A stretch of 21,536 nt of DNA from JBHIEE01 sp046760445 (GTDB taxonomy: Bacteria > Acidobacteriota > Aminicenantia > JdFR-78): contig JBHIEE010000041.1 in assembly GCA_046760445.1 (NCBI GenBank), forward strand, positions 1-21,536. The letters are read 5' to 3'. This document shows positions 14,787 through 21,536 of the stretch, one piece after another. The first letter of the stretch is position 1; the number at the start of each line of letters is the position of its first letter. The notes beneath the pieces were generated by a model, which ran no database searches, was not told the DNA's origin, and was given only the letters and a program-made list of their open reading frames with translations. The translations under genes were made by a program, and so were the position numbers.

Positions 14787-15734
14787 ATGTTAGTAAAGCA
14801 TAATGATGTCCTTATTAGGGTCCCTGATTTTCTGATAGTTGGAGCAGCCAGGTCTGGAACAACAACCATTTATTCGTACTTATCGAAACATCCAAAGATA
14901 TTTATGCCAAAGCAAAAAGAACCTATGTTTTTTTGTGCTTATGGTCAGGGCCCCTTTTATGTTGATCTAAAAACAAAAAAGAAAGCTTTATTTATTGTAA
15001 GTGAGCTTAAGGAGTATCTTAAACTATTCCGATCTGCTGATAATACTCAGCTCATCGGAGAAGCATCTACCTGGTACCTTTATCACTACCAATTGACCAT
15101 TCAAAATTTAAAAAAGATTTATGGTGAAAAAGTTAATGATCTGAAGATAATTATTATTCTTAGAAATCCAGTGGAAAGAGCATGGTCTCATTATTCCCTG
15201 AAGAAACGGTATGGAGAGGAACAACTTGAATTTGAACAAGCGATTCATCCGGAAACTATTCAACACAGGATTGATAATCATTTGGTTTTGGGCTTTGATT
15301 ATATAGGTATAGGGAAGTATTACAATCAGGTGAAAGCCTACAAGGAGAATTTTGAGCATGTTATAATTTTATTATTCGAAGAGTTGATAGAAAATATTCC
15401 TGGGGGAATATCTGAAATTCTTCAGTTTTTGGGTGTTGAGGGTTTAAATTTTTATAAAAAAGAAAAAAAATTAAATGTTTCCGGAAAACCTAAAAATAAG
15501 ATTGCAGCAATATTGGATAAATTGATTTTTAGGCCTAATGTTTTAAAATCTTTCTTGAAGCTTTTTATGCCATTTAAGGTAAGGAGAGATCTGAAGTATA
15601 GCATCGGACATAAGATTCTTACAAAGGAATCGCTTAGTAAAAAACAAAGGCAGGCATTAGTGGATATTTACAAAGAAGATATTCTACAATTAGGCAAACT
15701 AATAGATAAAGATTTGAGCAATTGGTTACAATAA
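14787..15734 (+). CDS. PAPS-dependent sulfotransferase
   Basis: The 315-residue protein has the two cofactor motifs of the sulfotransferase family: the 5'-phosphosulfate loop FLIVGAARSGTTTIYSYL (GAARSGTTT at 19-27) and the 3'-phosphate-binding segment LRNPVERAWSHY with R126 and S134. Such enzymes move sulfate from PAPS to hydroxyl or amino groups on sugars or lipids in the cytoplasm. Nearby glycosyltransferase genes suggest that a polysaccharide or glycolipid is sulfated, though the acceptor cannot be read from sequence. Length is normal for the family. The ATG at 14787 has no clear Shine-Dalgarno sequence; a downstream start is unlikely because the sulfate loop begins at residue 19. The 151 bases between tRNA and this gene hold only a weak 5-bp stem near 14751-14769. 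Confidence 0.9.
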   Translation: MLVKHNDVLIRVPDFLIVGAARSGTTTIYSYLSKHPKIFMPKQKEPMFFCAYGQGPFYVDLKTKKKALFIVSELKEYLKLFRSADNTQLIGEASTWYLYHYQLTIQNLKKIYGEKVNDLKIIIILRNPVERAWSHYSLKKRYGEEQLEFEQAIHPETIQHRIDNHLVLGFDYIGIGKYYNQVKAYKENFEHVIILLFEELIENIPGGISEILQFLGVEGLNFYKKEKKLNVSGKPKNKIAAILDKLIFRPNVLKSFLKLFMPFKVRRDLKYSIGHKILTKESLSKKQRQALVDIYKEDILQLGKLIDKDLSNWLQ

Positions 15735-15793
15735 CCTTAGGTTTATCGGTCAAGCTTACACAAGGATAATACGTAGCGAGGAACTATAGAAAA

Positions 15794-16264
15794 ATGACCA
15801 ACTTGCCTTTTGACATGAAGATATGTTTGGTTTGTTCAGCCGGGGGCCATTTTTTTGAACTTTACAGCCTGAGGTCATTATGGAGCAACTATGATCATTT
15901 TTGGGTGACTTCTCAGGAGAAAAACACTCAATATCTTCTAAGAAAAGAGAAGGTCTATTGGGCTTATTTTCCGACAAATAGAAGCATAAAAAACTTTATT
16001 CGAAACCTGCTGTTGGCGTTAAGAATTCTTCCTAAGGAAAAACCCAAAGCTATTATCTCAACAGGAGCAGGGGTAGGAGTTCCATTTCTTTACCTTGGCA
16101 AAATACTGGGCATAAAAACCATCTATATTGAATCCATGGCGCGCACAGAAAATCTTTCTTTGACAGGTAGATTGGTTTACCCAGTGGTTCAAAATTTCTT
16201 TGTTCAATGGCCAGAGCTCGCCGCAAAGTATCCTCGAGCTGAATTTAAAGGTCAGGTGTTATGA
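15794..16264 (+). CDS. Alg14/PssD-like glycosyltransferase subunit
   Basis: The 156-residue protein resembles the membrane-anchoring half of two-part glycosyltransferases (eukaryotic Alg14, bacterial PssD/CpsF). It has the N-terminal KICLVCSAGGHFFELYSL, a middle segment PKAIISTGAGVGVPFLYLGKILGIKTIYIESMAR, and a C-terminal VQNFFVQWPELAAKYPRAEFKGQVL. The partner supplying donor-sugar binding is encoded next, with stop and start overlapping by four bases (ATGA), which implies coupled translation and a fixed ratio. Together they would add a sugar from a nucleotide donor to a lipid-linked intermediate at the inner membrane. GAGGAA at 15778-15783 precedes the ATG at 15794; an in-frame ATG at 15815 would remove seven residues and is possible. 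Confidence 0.9.
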   Translation: MTNLPFDMKICLVCSAGGHFFELYSLRSLWSNYDHFWVTSQEKNTQYLLRKEKVYWAYFPTNRSIKNFIRNLLLALRILPKEKPKAIISTGAGVGVPFLYLGKILGIKTIYIESMARTENLSLTGRLVYPVVQNFFVQWPELAAKYPRAEFKGQVL

Positions 16265-16752
16265 AGATATTTGTTACCGTAGGATTCGATAGGCATCCTA
16301 TTGATCGCCTGGTACGAGCCATTGATAAAGGCGTCGAGGATCATACTATTCCAGGTGAGACCTTTATTCAGACAGGATATTCGCAATACTTTCCCAGATT
16401 CTGTGAATCCAGGAATTTTTTGGAATTTGATGAGATAATTAAATTTGTGGAGAGATCAGAGATTATCGTTTCCCACGCTGGAGTAGGAACCACACTTCTC
16501 TGTCTTAGTTTGGGAAAAATCCCTATTCTTTTTCCAAGACAGTCCAAGTTTGCTGAACATGTAGATAACCACCAGGTGGATTTTGCGAAAAAAATGGAAG
16601 AGCAAGGAAAAGCATTGGTAGCTTATGACGAAAAAGACCTCATTTTTAAAATTAGCCACTATAAATCACTTGTTTGTAGTTTATCCATAGGTCCTGTTTA
16701 TAATGAAGATAACAGATTGAGAATGCATCTAAAAAGGTTATTGTCAATCTAA
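16261..16752 (+). CDS. Alg13/PssE-like glycosyltransferase subunit
   Basis: The 163-residue protein is a single C-terminal GT-B half (Glyco_tran_28_C type), as in Alg13 and PssE: KIFVTVGFDRHPIDRLVRAID at the start and RSEIIVSHAGVGTTLLCLSLGKIPILFPRQSKFAEHVDNHQ at about 76-117, which holds the nucleotide-sugar contacts. Alone this half is not expected to be active; it pairs with the Alg14-like protein encoded just before it. The ATG overlaps the preceding stop by four bases. The donor sugar cannot be told from sequence; in rhizobia PssDE handles glucuronic acid, in other systems the donor differs. The sequence is less AT-rich than the export genes upstream. Confidence 0.9.
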   Translation: MKIFVTVGFDRHPIDRLVRAIDKGVEDHTIPGETFIQTGYSQYFPRFCESRNFLEFDEIIKFVERSEIIVSHAGVGTTLLCLSLGKIPILFPRQSKFAEHVDNHQVDFAKKMEEQGKALVAYDEKDLIFKISHYKSLVCSLSIGPVYNEDNRLRMHLKRLLSI

Positions 16753-16777
16753 TTTAAAAAGCCATGAGGTTCAAAGA

Positions 16778-17884
16778 ATGACTGCAGGATTCCTAATCAA
16801 AAATACATTTAATCTTCTCTTCAAGCGGAAGTTGCAGTTCCAGTTCGACAGGATCCCTCTTAAAGCAGAGAATATATCAAACAAGAAGCTAAGGAATCTG
16901 TTTTTGATCGGGCTAAACAGAATTTTGCCTATGGCTAAAACCATGGGATTCCCCTATATGGCCCATATCTCGCCCTCAGGTCTCTGCAATTTGAGGTGTT
17001 CCATTTGCCCCACTAATGATCATCAAACCAAAGGCAGAACACTTCTTCCCTTTGAAACATTCAAGAAGTTTATCGATGAAACCGGGGATTATCTTATATA
17101 TGTGATCCTGTGGAGTTGGGGAGAGCCGCTTTTGAATCCTGATATGTATCGCATGATCAAATACGCTGAAGCAAGAAATATCCTTTCAGTTACCAGCACC
17201 AACCTCAATAAATTCAGCAGAGAGGAAGCAAAAAAATTAGTGAGTTCTGGCCTTGACGCATTGATCATTGCCCTGGATGGACTTACTCAGGAAACTTATT
17301 CAAAATACAGGAGAGGAGGGAATGTAGAGAAGGTGATCGAACATACCAGGATGCTTGTTGAGGAGAAAAATAAAACCGGAACCAAAAAACCGCTGATCAA
17401 TTTAAGAATGGTTGTTTCGAAAGATAATGAACACGAGATTGAAGATTATAAGCTCCTGGCTAGAGACATTGGAGTGGATATGGTCAGCTTTAAAGCCTTC
17501 TCGACCAGGCAATCGGGCTATGCAGACCCTGAGTTAGATAAGCGCTATGCTCCGGAGGACAAAAAATATCACTGGTATAAGTATCTTTCGGATTTTGCCC
17601 CCGATAGACGGATAAAAAAATTCAATTGTAAGTTCCCCTGGACAAAACCCACTCTTTTTGCCGATGGGGAAATACTTTCCTGTGAATTTGATTTTCATTA
17701 TGAACATCCCTTCGGAAGCATAAATGATCAAAGCTTCAAGGACATATGGTTTGGTCCGTATGCAAAAAAATTCAGAAAACACTTCAAAAAAAATAGGGAT
17801 AATATTGATTTTTGTAAAGACTGTGTTTTTGATTACAAATTGATTCCTGGATGTGTTGTCCATTGGGAGATCCTAGAAAGATGA
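16778..17884 (+). CDS. Radical SAM/SPASM protein of the polysaccharide region
   Basis: The 368-residue protein has the radical SAM cluster motif C70-NLR-C74-SI-C77 (HISPSGLCNLRCSICPTND) and the downstream WGEPL and LDGL segments typical of the fold. A C-terminal cysteine set (C284, C302, C346, C349, C359) fits a SPASM or twitch domain binding further iron-sulfur clusters. Such enzymes start radical chemistry with S-adenosylmethionine; many modify peptides, but a subgroup lies in surface-polysaccharide loci with unknown substrates. The gene is flanked by glycosyltransferase genes and overlaps the next by four bases (ATGA), so a role in sugar or lipid-carrier modification is suggested but unproven. 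GAGG (16766-16769) stands eight bases before the ATG. Confidence 0.9.
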   Translation: MTAGFLIKNTFNLLFKRKLQFQFDRIPLKAENISNKKLRNLFLIGLNRILPMAKTMGFPYMAHISPSGLCNLRCSICPTNDHQTKGRTLLPFETFKKFIDETGDYLIYVILWSWGEPLLNPDMYRMIKYAEARNILSVTSTNLNKFSREEAKKLVSSGLDALIIALDGLTQETYSKYRRGGNVEKVIEHTRMLVEEKNKTGTKKPLINLRMVVSKDNEHEIEDYKLLARDIGVDMVSFKAFSTRQSGYADPELDKRYAPEDKKYHWYKYLSDFAPDRRIKKFNCKFPWTKPTLFADGEILSCEFDFHYEHPFGSINDQSFKDIWFGPYAKKFRKHFKKNRDNIDFCKDCVFDYKLIPGCVVHWEILER

Positions 17885-18924
17885 AAGATGTATTGACCTC
17901 CGATAAAGACAGTAAGGATTATTTTTCGATCTCGATAATCGTCATTACTTTCAATGAAGAAGAGAATATCAGGGACTGTCTTGATTCCCTTGTAAAGCTT
18001 GATTACCCGGAAGACAAATATGAGATTGTCATTGTGGATTCTTCTACGGATTCCACACCGCGCATTGTTGAGAGTTATAAGAATGTAAAACTCGTAAGGT
18101 CAGAGAAAGGATTTAGCCAGCAAAAGAATGTTGCGATAAAGTCTGCTGCCTTTGAAATACTTGCCTTTACAGATGCCGATTGCATAGTTTCCAGAGACTG
18201 GCTCAAGATAATAAATCAGGCTTTCAAAAATAAAAAGATTGCTGCAATAGGAGGCAATGGCTACCCGCCACCCGGAACAGGCTACTTTGGAAAGTGTGTT
18301 GCTTATGTTGGCCATCCCGCAGGTGGTGCAATCGGTTTTGATGCAAACGTTACAAGGACTGAGAATGGAGTTGATTTTATACCAGGCTGTAATTCTGTGT
18401 ACAGAAGAAAAGTCCTCCTGGATGTAGGTGGCTTTGATCCTTTTTTCACCCAAGGTGGCGAGGACGTTGACATTTCCCGAAGAATGAAACAAAAAGGGTA
18501 CTTCATAGATTACATCCCTGAATTGACCGTCTATCATAAGCCAAGAGATACGCTATTGGGATACATAAGATGGAATATTCATGTTGGAATCACCAAATTT
18601 AATATCAAAAGACCTTCTCTTCTGAAACTGATATTTCAACCCAGTTTTCCTTTGTGGTCAATTCTTCTGTTTTTTGGATTTCTTTTTTTGTTAAAGATTC
18701 CCGCCCTTTTTATTTCTTCCTTATTTTTCCTTTGGATCCTGTCAATTATTTTTCTTCTTGTGATGGCTAAGCCTTATGCTTTGCTGATCAAACGGAGAAG
18801 AAAGATCGGTGTTAATCTATTATCCATTTCAACTGTTATCCCTTTTCTCATTTATACTAGACAAATTTGTATTAATATCGGACAGATTAAAAAGTGGCTC
18901 CACGTGAAGCGAAGGGTTCCATAA
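17881..18924 (+). CDS. Family 2 glycosyltransferase with C-terminal membrane segments
   Basis: From the ATG at 17881 the protein has 347 residues. The GT-A fold is clear: SISIIVITFNEEENIRDCLDSL at 15-36, the metal-binding TDADC with D98 and D100, and GGEDVDISRR with E194/D195 at the catalytic-base position. Two or so membrane helices follow near 255-300 (WSILLFFGFLFLL, LFFLWILSIIFLLVM), so the enzyme acts at the inner membrane on a lipid-linked acceptor. The start at 17881 overlaps the radical SAM stop in an ATGA; an upstream in-frame ATG at 17851 would add ten residues inside the previous gene and is less likely. It is the last + strand gene here and ends near convergent folK. Confidence 0.93.
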   Translation: MKDVLTSDKDSKDYFSISIIVITFNEEENIRDCLDSLVKLDYPEDKYEIVIVDSSTDSTPRIVESYKNVKLVRSEKGFSQQKNVAIKSAAFEILAFTDADCIVSRDWLKIINQAFKNKKIAAIGGNGYPPPGTGYFGKCVAYVGHPAGGAIGFDANVTRTENGVDFIPGCNSVYRRKVLLDVGGFDPFFTQGGEDVDISRRMKQKGYFIDYIPELTVYHKPRDTLLGYIRWNIHVGITKFNIKRPSLLKLIFQPSFPLWSILLFFGFLFLLKIPALFISSLFFLWILSIIFLLVMAKPYALLIKRRRKIGVNLLSISTVIPFLIYTRQICINIGQIKKWLHVKRRVP

Positions 18925-19012
18925 GATTTTATTGCAATTATTCATAAAGATTATCCTACCTGGAAAATGTACTATTGATTTCTATTTTACAAATAGACAT
19001 CCTTAGTTTAGC

Positions 19013-19047
19013 TTGTGACTTGCGACTTGTGACCCGTAACTTGTCAT
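19013..19047. repeat. Five in-phase heptamers reaching the folK stop codon
   Basis: Units TTGTGAC, TTGCGAC, TTGTGAC, CCGTAAC and TTGTCAT run in phase over 19013-19047, the last overlapping the folK stop codon (19044-19046 on the - strand). The rest of the 18925-19043 gap between convergent genes holds only a 6-bp AT stem at 18982-18996 (CTATTT/AAATAG), a poor terminator. Confidence 0.65.
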
Positions 19048-19523
19048 TCAACCCTTCTCACCAGTGAGTTATCCTTTGATTTGGCCAGTAAATCTCCAAT
19101 TCTTTCTTTACGGAGAGGATGAAAACTTAAAGGCGAAATTTCTGCCAGCGGAATTAAAACAAAATTTCTCAGATGCATTCTTGGATGAGGAATAGTTAAT
19201 TCTTTTGATTGAATAATGATGTCTTCAGCTAAAAGAATATCAATATCAATAATTCTCGGTCCTTTATGAATACTCCTTTCTCTTCCCATATTTTTTTCAA
19301 TTTCTTTAATCACCTGTAACAGGCAAAACGGATCAAGGTTGGTCTCTATTTCAATTACTTGATTGTAAAACCAGTCCTGAGTTAAAAAGTCAACCGGCTG
19401 AGTGGAATAGAGTGAAGAAGATCTTTTAATTTTAATTTTTAGCTTACTTAAAAGTGAAATCGCCTTAGCTAAGTTTTTTCTTTTATCTCCTATGTTACTT
19501 CCCAAACTTAAGAAATAAAGCAT
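19044..19523 (-). CDS. folK: 2-amino-4-hydroxy-6-hydroxymethyldihydropteridine pyrophosphokinase
   Basis: FolK transfers pyrophosphate from ATP to 6-hydroxymethyl-dihydropterin in cytoplasmic folate synthesis. The protein has the family landmarks: YFLSLGSNIGDKRKNL at the N-terminus, YSTQPVDFLTQDWFYNQV in the middle, GPRIIDIDILL at about 88-98 (the Mg-ATP aspartates), and PHPRMHLRNFVLIPLAEI. From the ATG at 19523 it has 159 residues, the usual family size; an upstream TTG at 19535 would add four residues. No Shine-Dalgarno sequence is evident. No other folate gene is seen nearby. It may once have followed the radical SAM gene directly, with the transposase element now between them. Confidence 0.95.
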   Translation of the reverse strand: MLYFLSLGSNIGDKRKNLAKAISLLSKLKIKIKRSSSLYSTQPVDFLTQDWFYNQVIEIETNLDPFCLLQVIKEIEKNMGRERSIHKGPRIIDIDILLAEDIIIQSKELTIPHPRMHLRNFVLIPLAEISPLSFHPLRKERIGDLLAKSKDNSLVRRVE

Positions 19524-19556
19524 CTTTCTTAGCAATTACAGTTTTATCCGCTTAGC

Positions 19557-20611
19557 AGGGTCAGCCCTTGAAATTTGAATTTCTTAATTCTCATTCTCTA
19601 TTTCCCTTGCTATTTCTTCAACCGCTTTTCTGATTTTCTTATCTTTTCTTATTCTTTCTTCAATCTTCCTTGCTATATGAGTAATTGTACTGAAATGCCC
19701 TATTTTAAATACACCTGCTATTTCCTTTAAAGTTATATCCGCATATCTTCTGAGAAGGTAAATAGCAATATCTCTCCTTATATCTCCTCTTCTACCTTTT
19801 TTCAATTTCTCTTCACTCGTCCTAAAATATCTTGCTATTTCTTTTATTATCTCCTCAACTTTCTTCTCTCTAATTATATCTTTTAAATATGAAATCTCCT
19901 CTCGATTCTCCTTAACCTTCATTATCTTTTTTACCTTTTTCACAAATTCCTCTTTGCCAAGAATTGCTTGAGCAAAACTCTGTTTTTTTGGATCAGATAA
20001 CTCTGTTTTTATACCCTCTTCAACGAATTCTTTGTATCTTTTCGAAGCCTCTTTAGCTTTTGAGGAAAACTCTTTTAACAGCCATTTTGAATTTGCTATT
20101 GATGATTTTCTTAACCCTATGTATTCCCGATAACTGCTCCATAAATAATTTTCTGGTTTTTCTGTTATCTTCGCCCTGACAGGATTGAGATGTATGTAGC
20201 GGCTCAATTCTAAAAGATAATTCACTTTATCTACTAATAAACTCTTGTATCTCCCTTGAAAAAGATGACCCGTTCTCCTATGACGCTTATTAAAATAAAC
20301 CGTATAGCCTGTCAGTATCCAATGCATTACTTTTGATAGATTCGGCTTAGCCGTTTCTATTAAAAGATGAAAATGATTATCCATTAATACATAGCAGTAA
20401 ATTATGATAGAAAATTTCTCTTTTGATTCTTTTAAATAAGTCACCATCTTCTCTCTATCTCGATTATCTTTAAATATCACCCTTTTTTCATTTCCCCGCG
20501 ATGTAATGTGATAAAAAGCATTCGGAAATTCAATTCTAAGTGGTCGCGCCATTCTATTTCCTTAGCGAATCTTTTATCATGCTTAAAATTCAAATTTCAA
20601 GGACTGACCCT
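19557..20611 (-). mobile_element. REP-type transposase element bounded by 26-nt inverted repeats
   Basis: Bases 19557-19582 and 20586-20611 are inverted copies matching at 25 of 26 positions; both contain GGGTCAG and TTGAAATTTGAATTT. They enclose a single transposase gene, the inner repeat end lying one base from its stop codon and the outer one 33 bases before its start. The element fills the gap between folK and the radical SAM gene, leaving only eight bases to the stop of the latter. No target-site duplication is evident by eye. Confidence 0.8.
19584..20552 (-). CDS. REP-associated tyrosine transposase (IS200-like) with DnaA-like C-terminal domain
   Basis: The 322-residue protein begins with the typical MARPLRIEFPNAFYHITSRGNEK and holds the HUH metal motif N59-HFH-LL (H60, H62). 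It continues with YTVYFNKRHRRTGHLFQGRYKS, a conserved segment of the Y1/RAYT family, whose members cut and join single-stranded DNA through a tyrosine. I do not assign the catalytic tyrosine. Residues about 230-315 (IARYFRTSEEKLKKGRRGDIRRDIAIYLLRRYADITLKEIAGVFKIGHFSTITHIARKIEE) match the pattern of the DnaA C-terminal DNA-binding domain, a known fusion in this family that may recognise the element ends or REP sites. AAGGA stands six bases before the ATG. It is intact, with no frameshift, and lies between long inverted repeats. Confidence 0.93.
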   Translation of the reverse strand: MARPLRIEFPNAFYHITSRGNEKRVIFKDNRDREKMVTYLKESKEKFSIIIYCYVLMDNHFHLLIETAKPNLSKVMHWILTGYTVYFNKRHRRTGHLFQGRYKSLLVDKVNYLLELSRYIHLNPVRAKITEKPENYLWSSYREYIGLRKSSIANSKWLLKEFSSKAKEASKRYKEFVEEGIKTELSDPKKQSFAQAILGKEEFVKKVKKIMKVKENREEISYLKDIIREKKVEEIIKEIARYFRTSEEKLKKGRRGDIRRDIAIYLLRRYADITLKEIAGVFKIGHFSTITHIARKIEERIRKDKKIRKAVEEIAREIENEN

Positions 20612-20619
20612 ATTTTCTC

Positions 20620-21384
20620 TTAGTAAACATTTATTTCCAAACCAGTCAATTCCTTAGCTTTCTCGCTTATCTCTTTTAATCTTTCTTGGGATACTTTGAT
20701 TAGTTTCTCATCGCCAGTTGGCCGATCTATGGAGTAAATCTGAACCTGTTTAGGTCTAATCTCACTTAATTTTTCTATCCAGTCTTCCACAGCTTCTTCA
20801 GTTGAATTGTCTATTCTTCCTGCCACAAAAACAGTTTGAAGAATAATATCTTTTATTCCTTTTAAATCTCTAATAATCTGGTGATAAGTTATTTCTTTAA
20901 AAGGACGATTTATTTTCTTATATATATTTTCATTTCCAGCGTCTAATTTTAAAATTACTAAATCTAATTTGGATAATGCCTGACGAACTTTGGGCAAATC
21001 CAGTGAAGTTGAGTTAGAAAGAATGGCCAACTTCACCTGAGGAAGGTATTTATTCCTTAATTCTACTGTCATATCAACTATTTCTTCAAATTGGGGGTGA
21101 AGGGAGGGCTCACCATTTCCTGAGAAAGTAATGAAATCAATTTCTGGAAGGTCAATTAAAGCTTTCTCCAGAGAAATTTTAAACTGCTCTGGTGTTGGCA
21201 AATCCTTCTGATATTGGTGAAGATTCTTAGCTAAAACTTGAGTAGAACCGTAGTGACAATAAACACAATTAAATGAACAAAGTTTATATTTGACAGGCAT
21301 TAAATTTATTCCCAGCGACTTTCCTAGCCTTCGGGAATTAATTGGTCCATAAATAATATCTTTTTGAAGTTCTAATGGCATCAT
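20620..21384 (-). CDS. Radical SAM protein (COG0731-like)
   Basis: The 254-residue protein has the cluster motif C36-SFN-C40-VY-C43, preceded by GPINSRRLGKSLGINLMP, and the FSGNGEPSLHPQFEEIV and SNSTSLD segments of small stand-alone radical SAM proteins grouped as COG0731. In archaea related enzymes make the wyosine base of tRNA; the bacterial members of this length have no established substrate, so no function is assigned. GGAG lies six bases before the first of two adjacent ATGs, supporting the start at 21384. The transposase element lies immediately downstream. Confidence 0.88.
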   Translation of the reverse strand: MMPLELQKDIIYGPINSRRLGKSLGINLMPVKYKLCSFNCVYCHYGSTQVLAKNLHQYQKDLPTPEQFKISLEKALIDLPEIDFITFSGNGEPSLHPQFEEIVDMTVELRNKYLPQVKLAILSNSTSLDLPKVRQALSKLDLVILKLDAGNENIYKKINRPFKEITYHQIIRDLKGIKDIILQTVFVAGRIDNSTEEAVEDWIEKLSEIRPKQVQIYSIDRPTGDEKLIKVSQERLKEISEKAKELTGLEINVY

Positions 21385-21406
21385 CTTTTTCTCCTTTAAA
21401 CTTAGA

Positions 21407-21434
21407 AAAATATGTTACACTATAAAAATCTCAA
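21407..21434 (-). promoter_or_regulatory. Weak candidate promoter for the radical SAM gene
   Basis: On the - strand TTGAGA (21434-21429) and TATTTT (21412-21407) are separated by 16 bases, just upstream of the Shine-Dalgarno sequence. The spacing is short and the -10 imperfect. Confidence 0.3.
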
Positions 21435-21437
21435 TAT

Positions 21438-21462
21438 CAAATTTTTAAAAAATTTGTTTTTT
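21438..21462 (+). terminator. AT-only stem with T run (weak terminator candidate)
   Basis: CAAATTT and AAATTTG can pair around 21438-21456 and are followed by a run of six T to 21462. The stem has only two G-C pairs and no + strand gene is seen before it, so this is weak. Confidence 0.2.
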
Positions 21463-21524
21463 GATGAGTCAATTTAACTCCTGTTACGGAATAATCAAAA
21501 GTGAACAATTGGGAAAGATCATTT

Positions 21525-21536
21525 ATGAACAAATTG
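21525..21536 (+). CDS. Possible start of a gene running off the window
   Basis: An ATG at 21525 lies seven bases after GGAAAG and opens a frame to the window end (M-N-K-L). Too little is present to identify or confirm it; a GTG at 21501 in the same frame is an alternative start. Confidence 0.15.

Noticed and set aside
17851..17880. Upstream ATG (17851) as the GT2 start
   Set aside because: It would place ten extra residues inside the radical SAM gene; the ATGA overlap at 17881 is the more usual arrangement and the family-like part begins after it.
1..21536. Shared CTGTTACGGAA near both window ends (about 8-18 and 21481-21491) as a direct repeat
   Set aside because: Only 11 bases, one copy inside an ABC transporter coding sequence, with no further similarity around it; chance is sufficient.

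Overview
The window is AT-rich DNA from a bacterium with an outer membrane. Evidence for the outer membrane is a signal-peptide-bearing beta-barrel protein, a Wza-type export protein and a Wzc-type co-polymerase. The mix of gene families (a four-helix-bundle S23 protein, DUF433, a GIY-YIG protein, and an IS200-like REP transposase with a DnaA-like tail) and the repeat-filled intergenic spaces resemble genomes of uncultured candidate phyla such as Omnitrophota-like or related lineages. That placement is inference; no marker gene here fixes the phylum.

Layout. (1) 1-1698: the 3' end of an ABC exporter gene, then a nucleotidyltransferase-family gene; this pair is typical of the end of a lasso-peptide-like cluster. 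(2) 1699-2620: a repeat-rich spacer, a sigma70-like promoter, then a small DUF433 gene and a GIY-YIG gene. (3) 2855-12324: the core of an exopolysaccharide secretion locus, all on + : outer-membrane barrel, Wza-like protein, Wzc-like BY-kinase, PHP-type tyrosine phosphatase (CpsB/YwqE type), an inserted S23 gene, a Wzy/O-antigen-ligase-like polymerase, and a membrane-anchored TPR protein. (4) 12334-14109 on - : a membrane-anchored glycoside-hydrolase-like protein with a strong promoter and a double-hairpin leader. (5) 14560-14635: tRNA-Glu(CTC). (6) 14787-18924 on + : sulfotransferase, an Alg14/Alg13-like (PssD/PssE) glycosyltransferase pair, a radical SAM/SPASM protein and a family 2 glycosyltransferase, probably making or decorating the polymer. 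(7) 19044-21384 on - : folK, a REP-type transposase bounded by 26-nt inverted repeats, and a radical SAM enzyme.

How the genes could work together (inference from family knowledge): glycosyltransferases and the sulfotransferase build and modify a repeat unit, the Wzy-like protein polymerises it, the Wzc kinase and PHP phosphatase set chain length by cycling phosphorylation of a tyrosine-rich tail, and the Wza-like protein with the barrel carries the polymer across the outer membrane. No Wzx flippase and no initiating phosphoglycosyltransferase are visible, so the locus is incomplete here or split.

The most unusual feature is not a protein. Many gaps between genes hold short degenerate tandem repeats kept strictly in phase at 7, 8 or 9 nt, often as inverted pairs around a gene or within a gap, together with small palindromes whose arms differ but remain complementary. 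Two genes (2855 and 10636) have nearly the same palindrome-plus-heptamer module directly against their start codon in place of a Shine-Dalgarno sequence; the S23 gene sits between inverted heptamer arrays; and a 9-nt array encodes the first residues of the polymerase.
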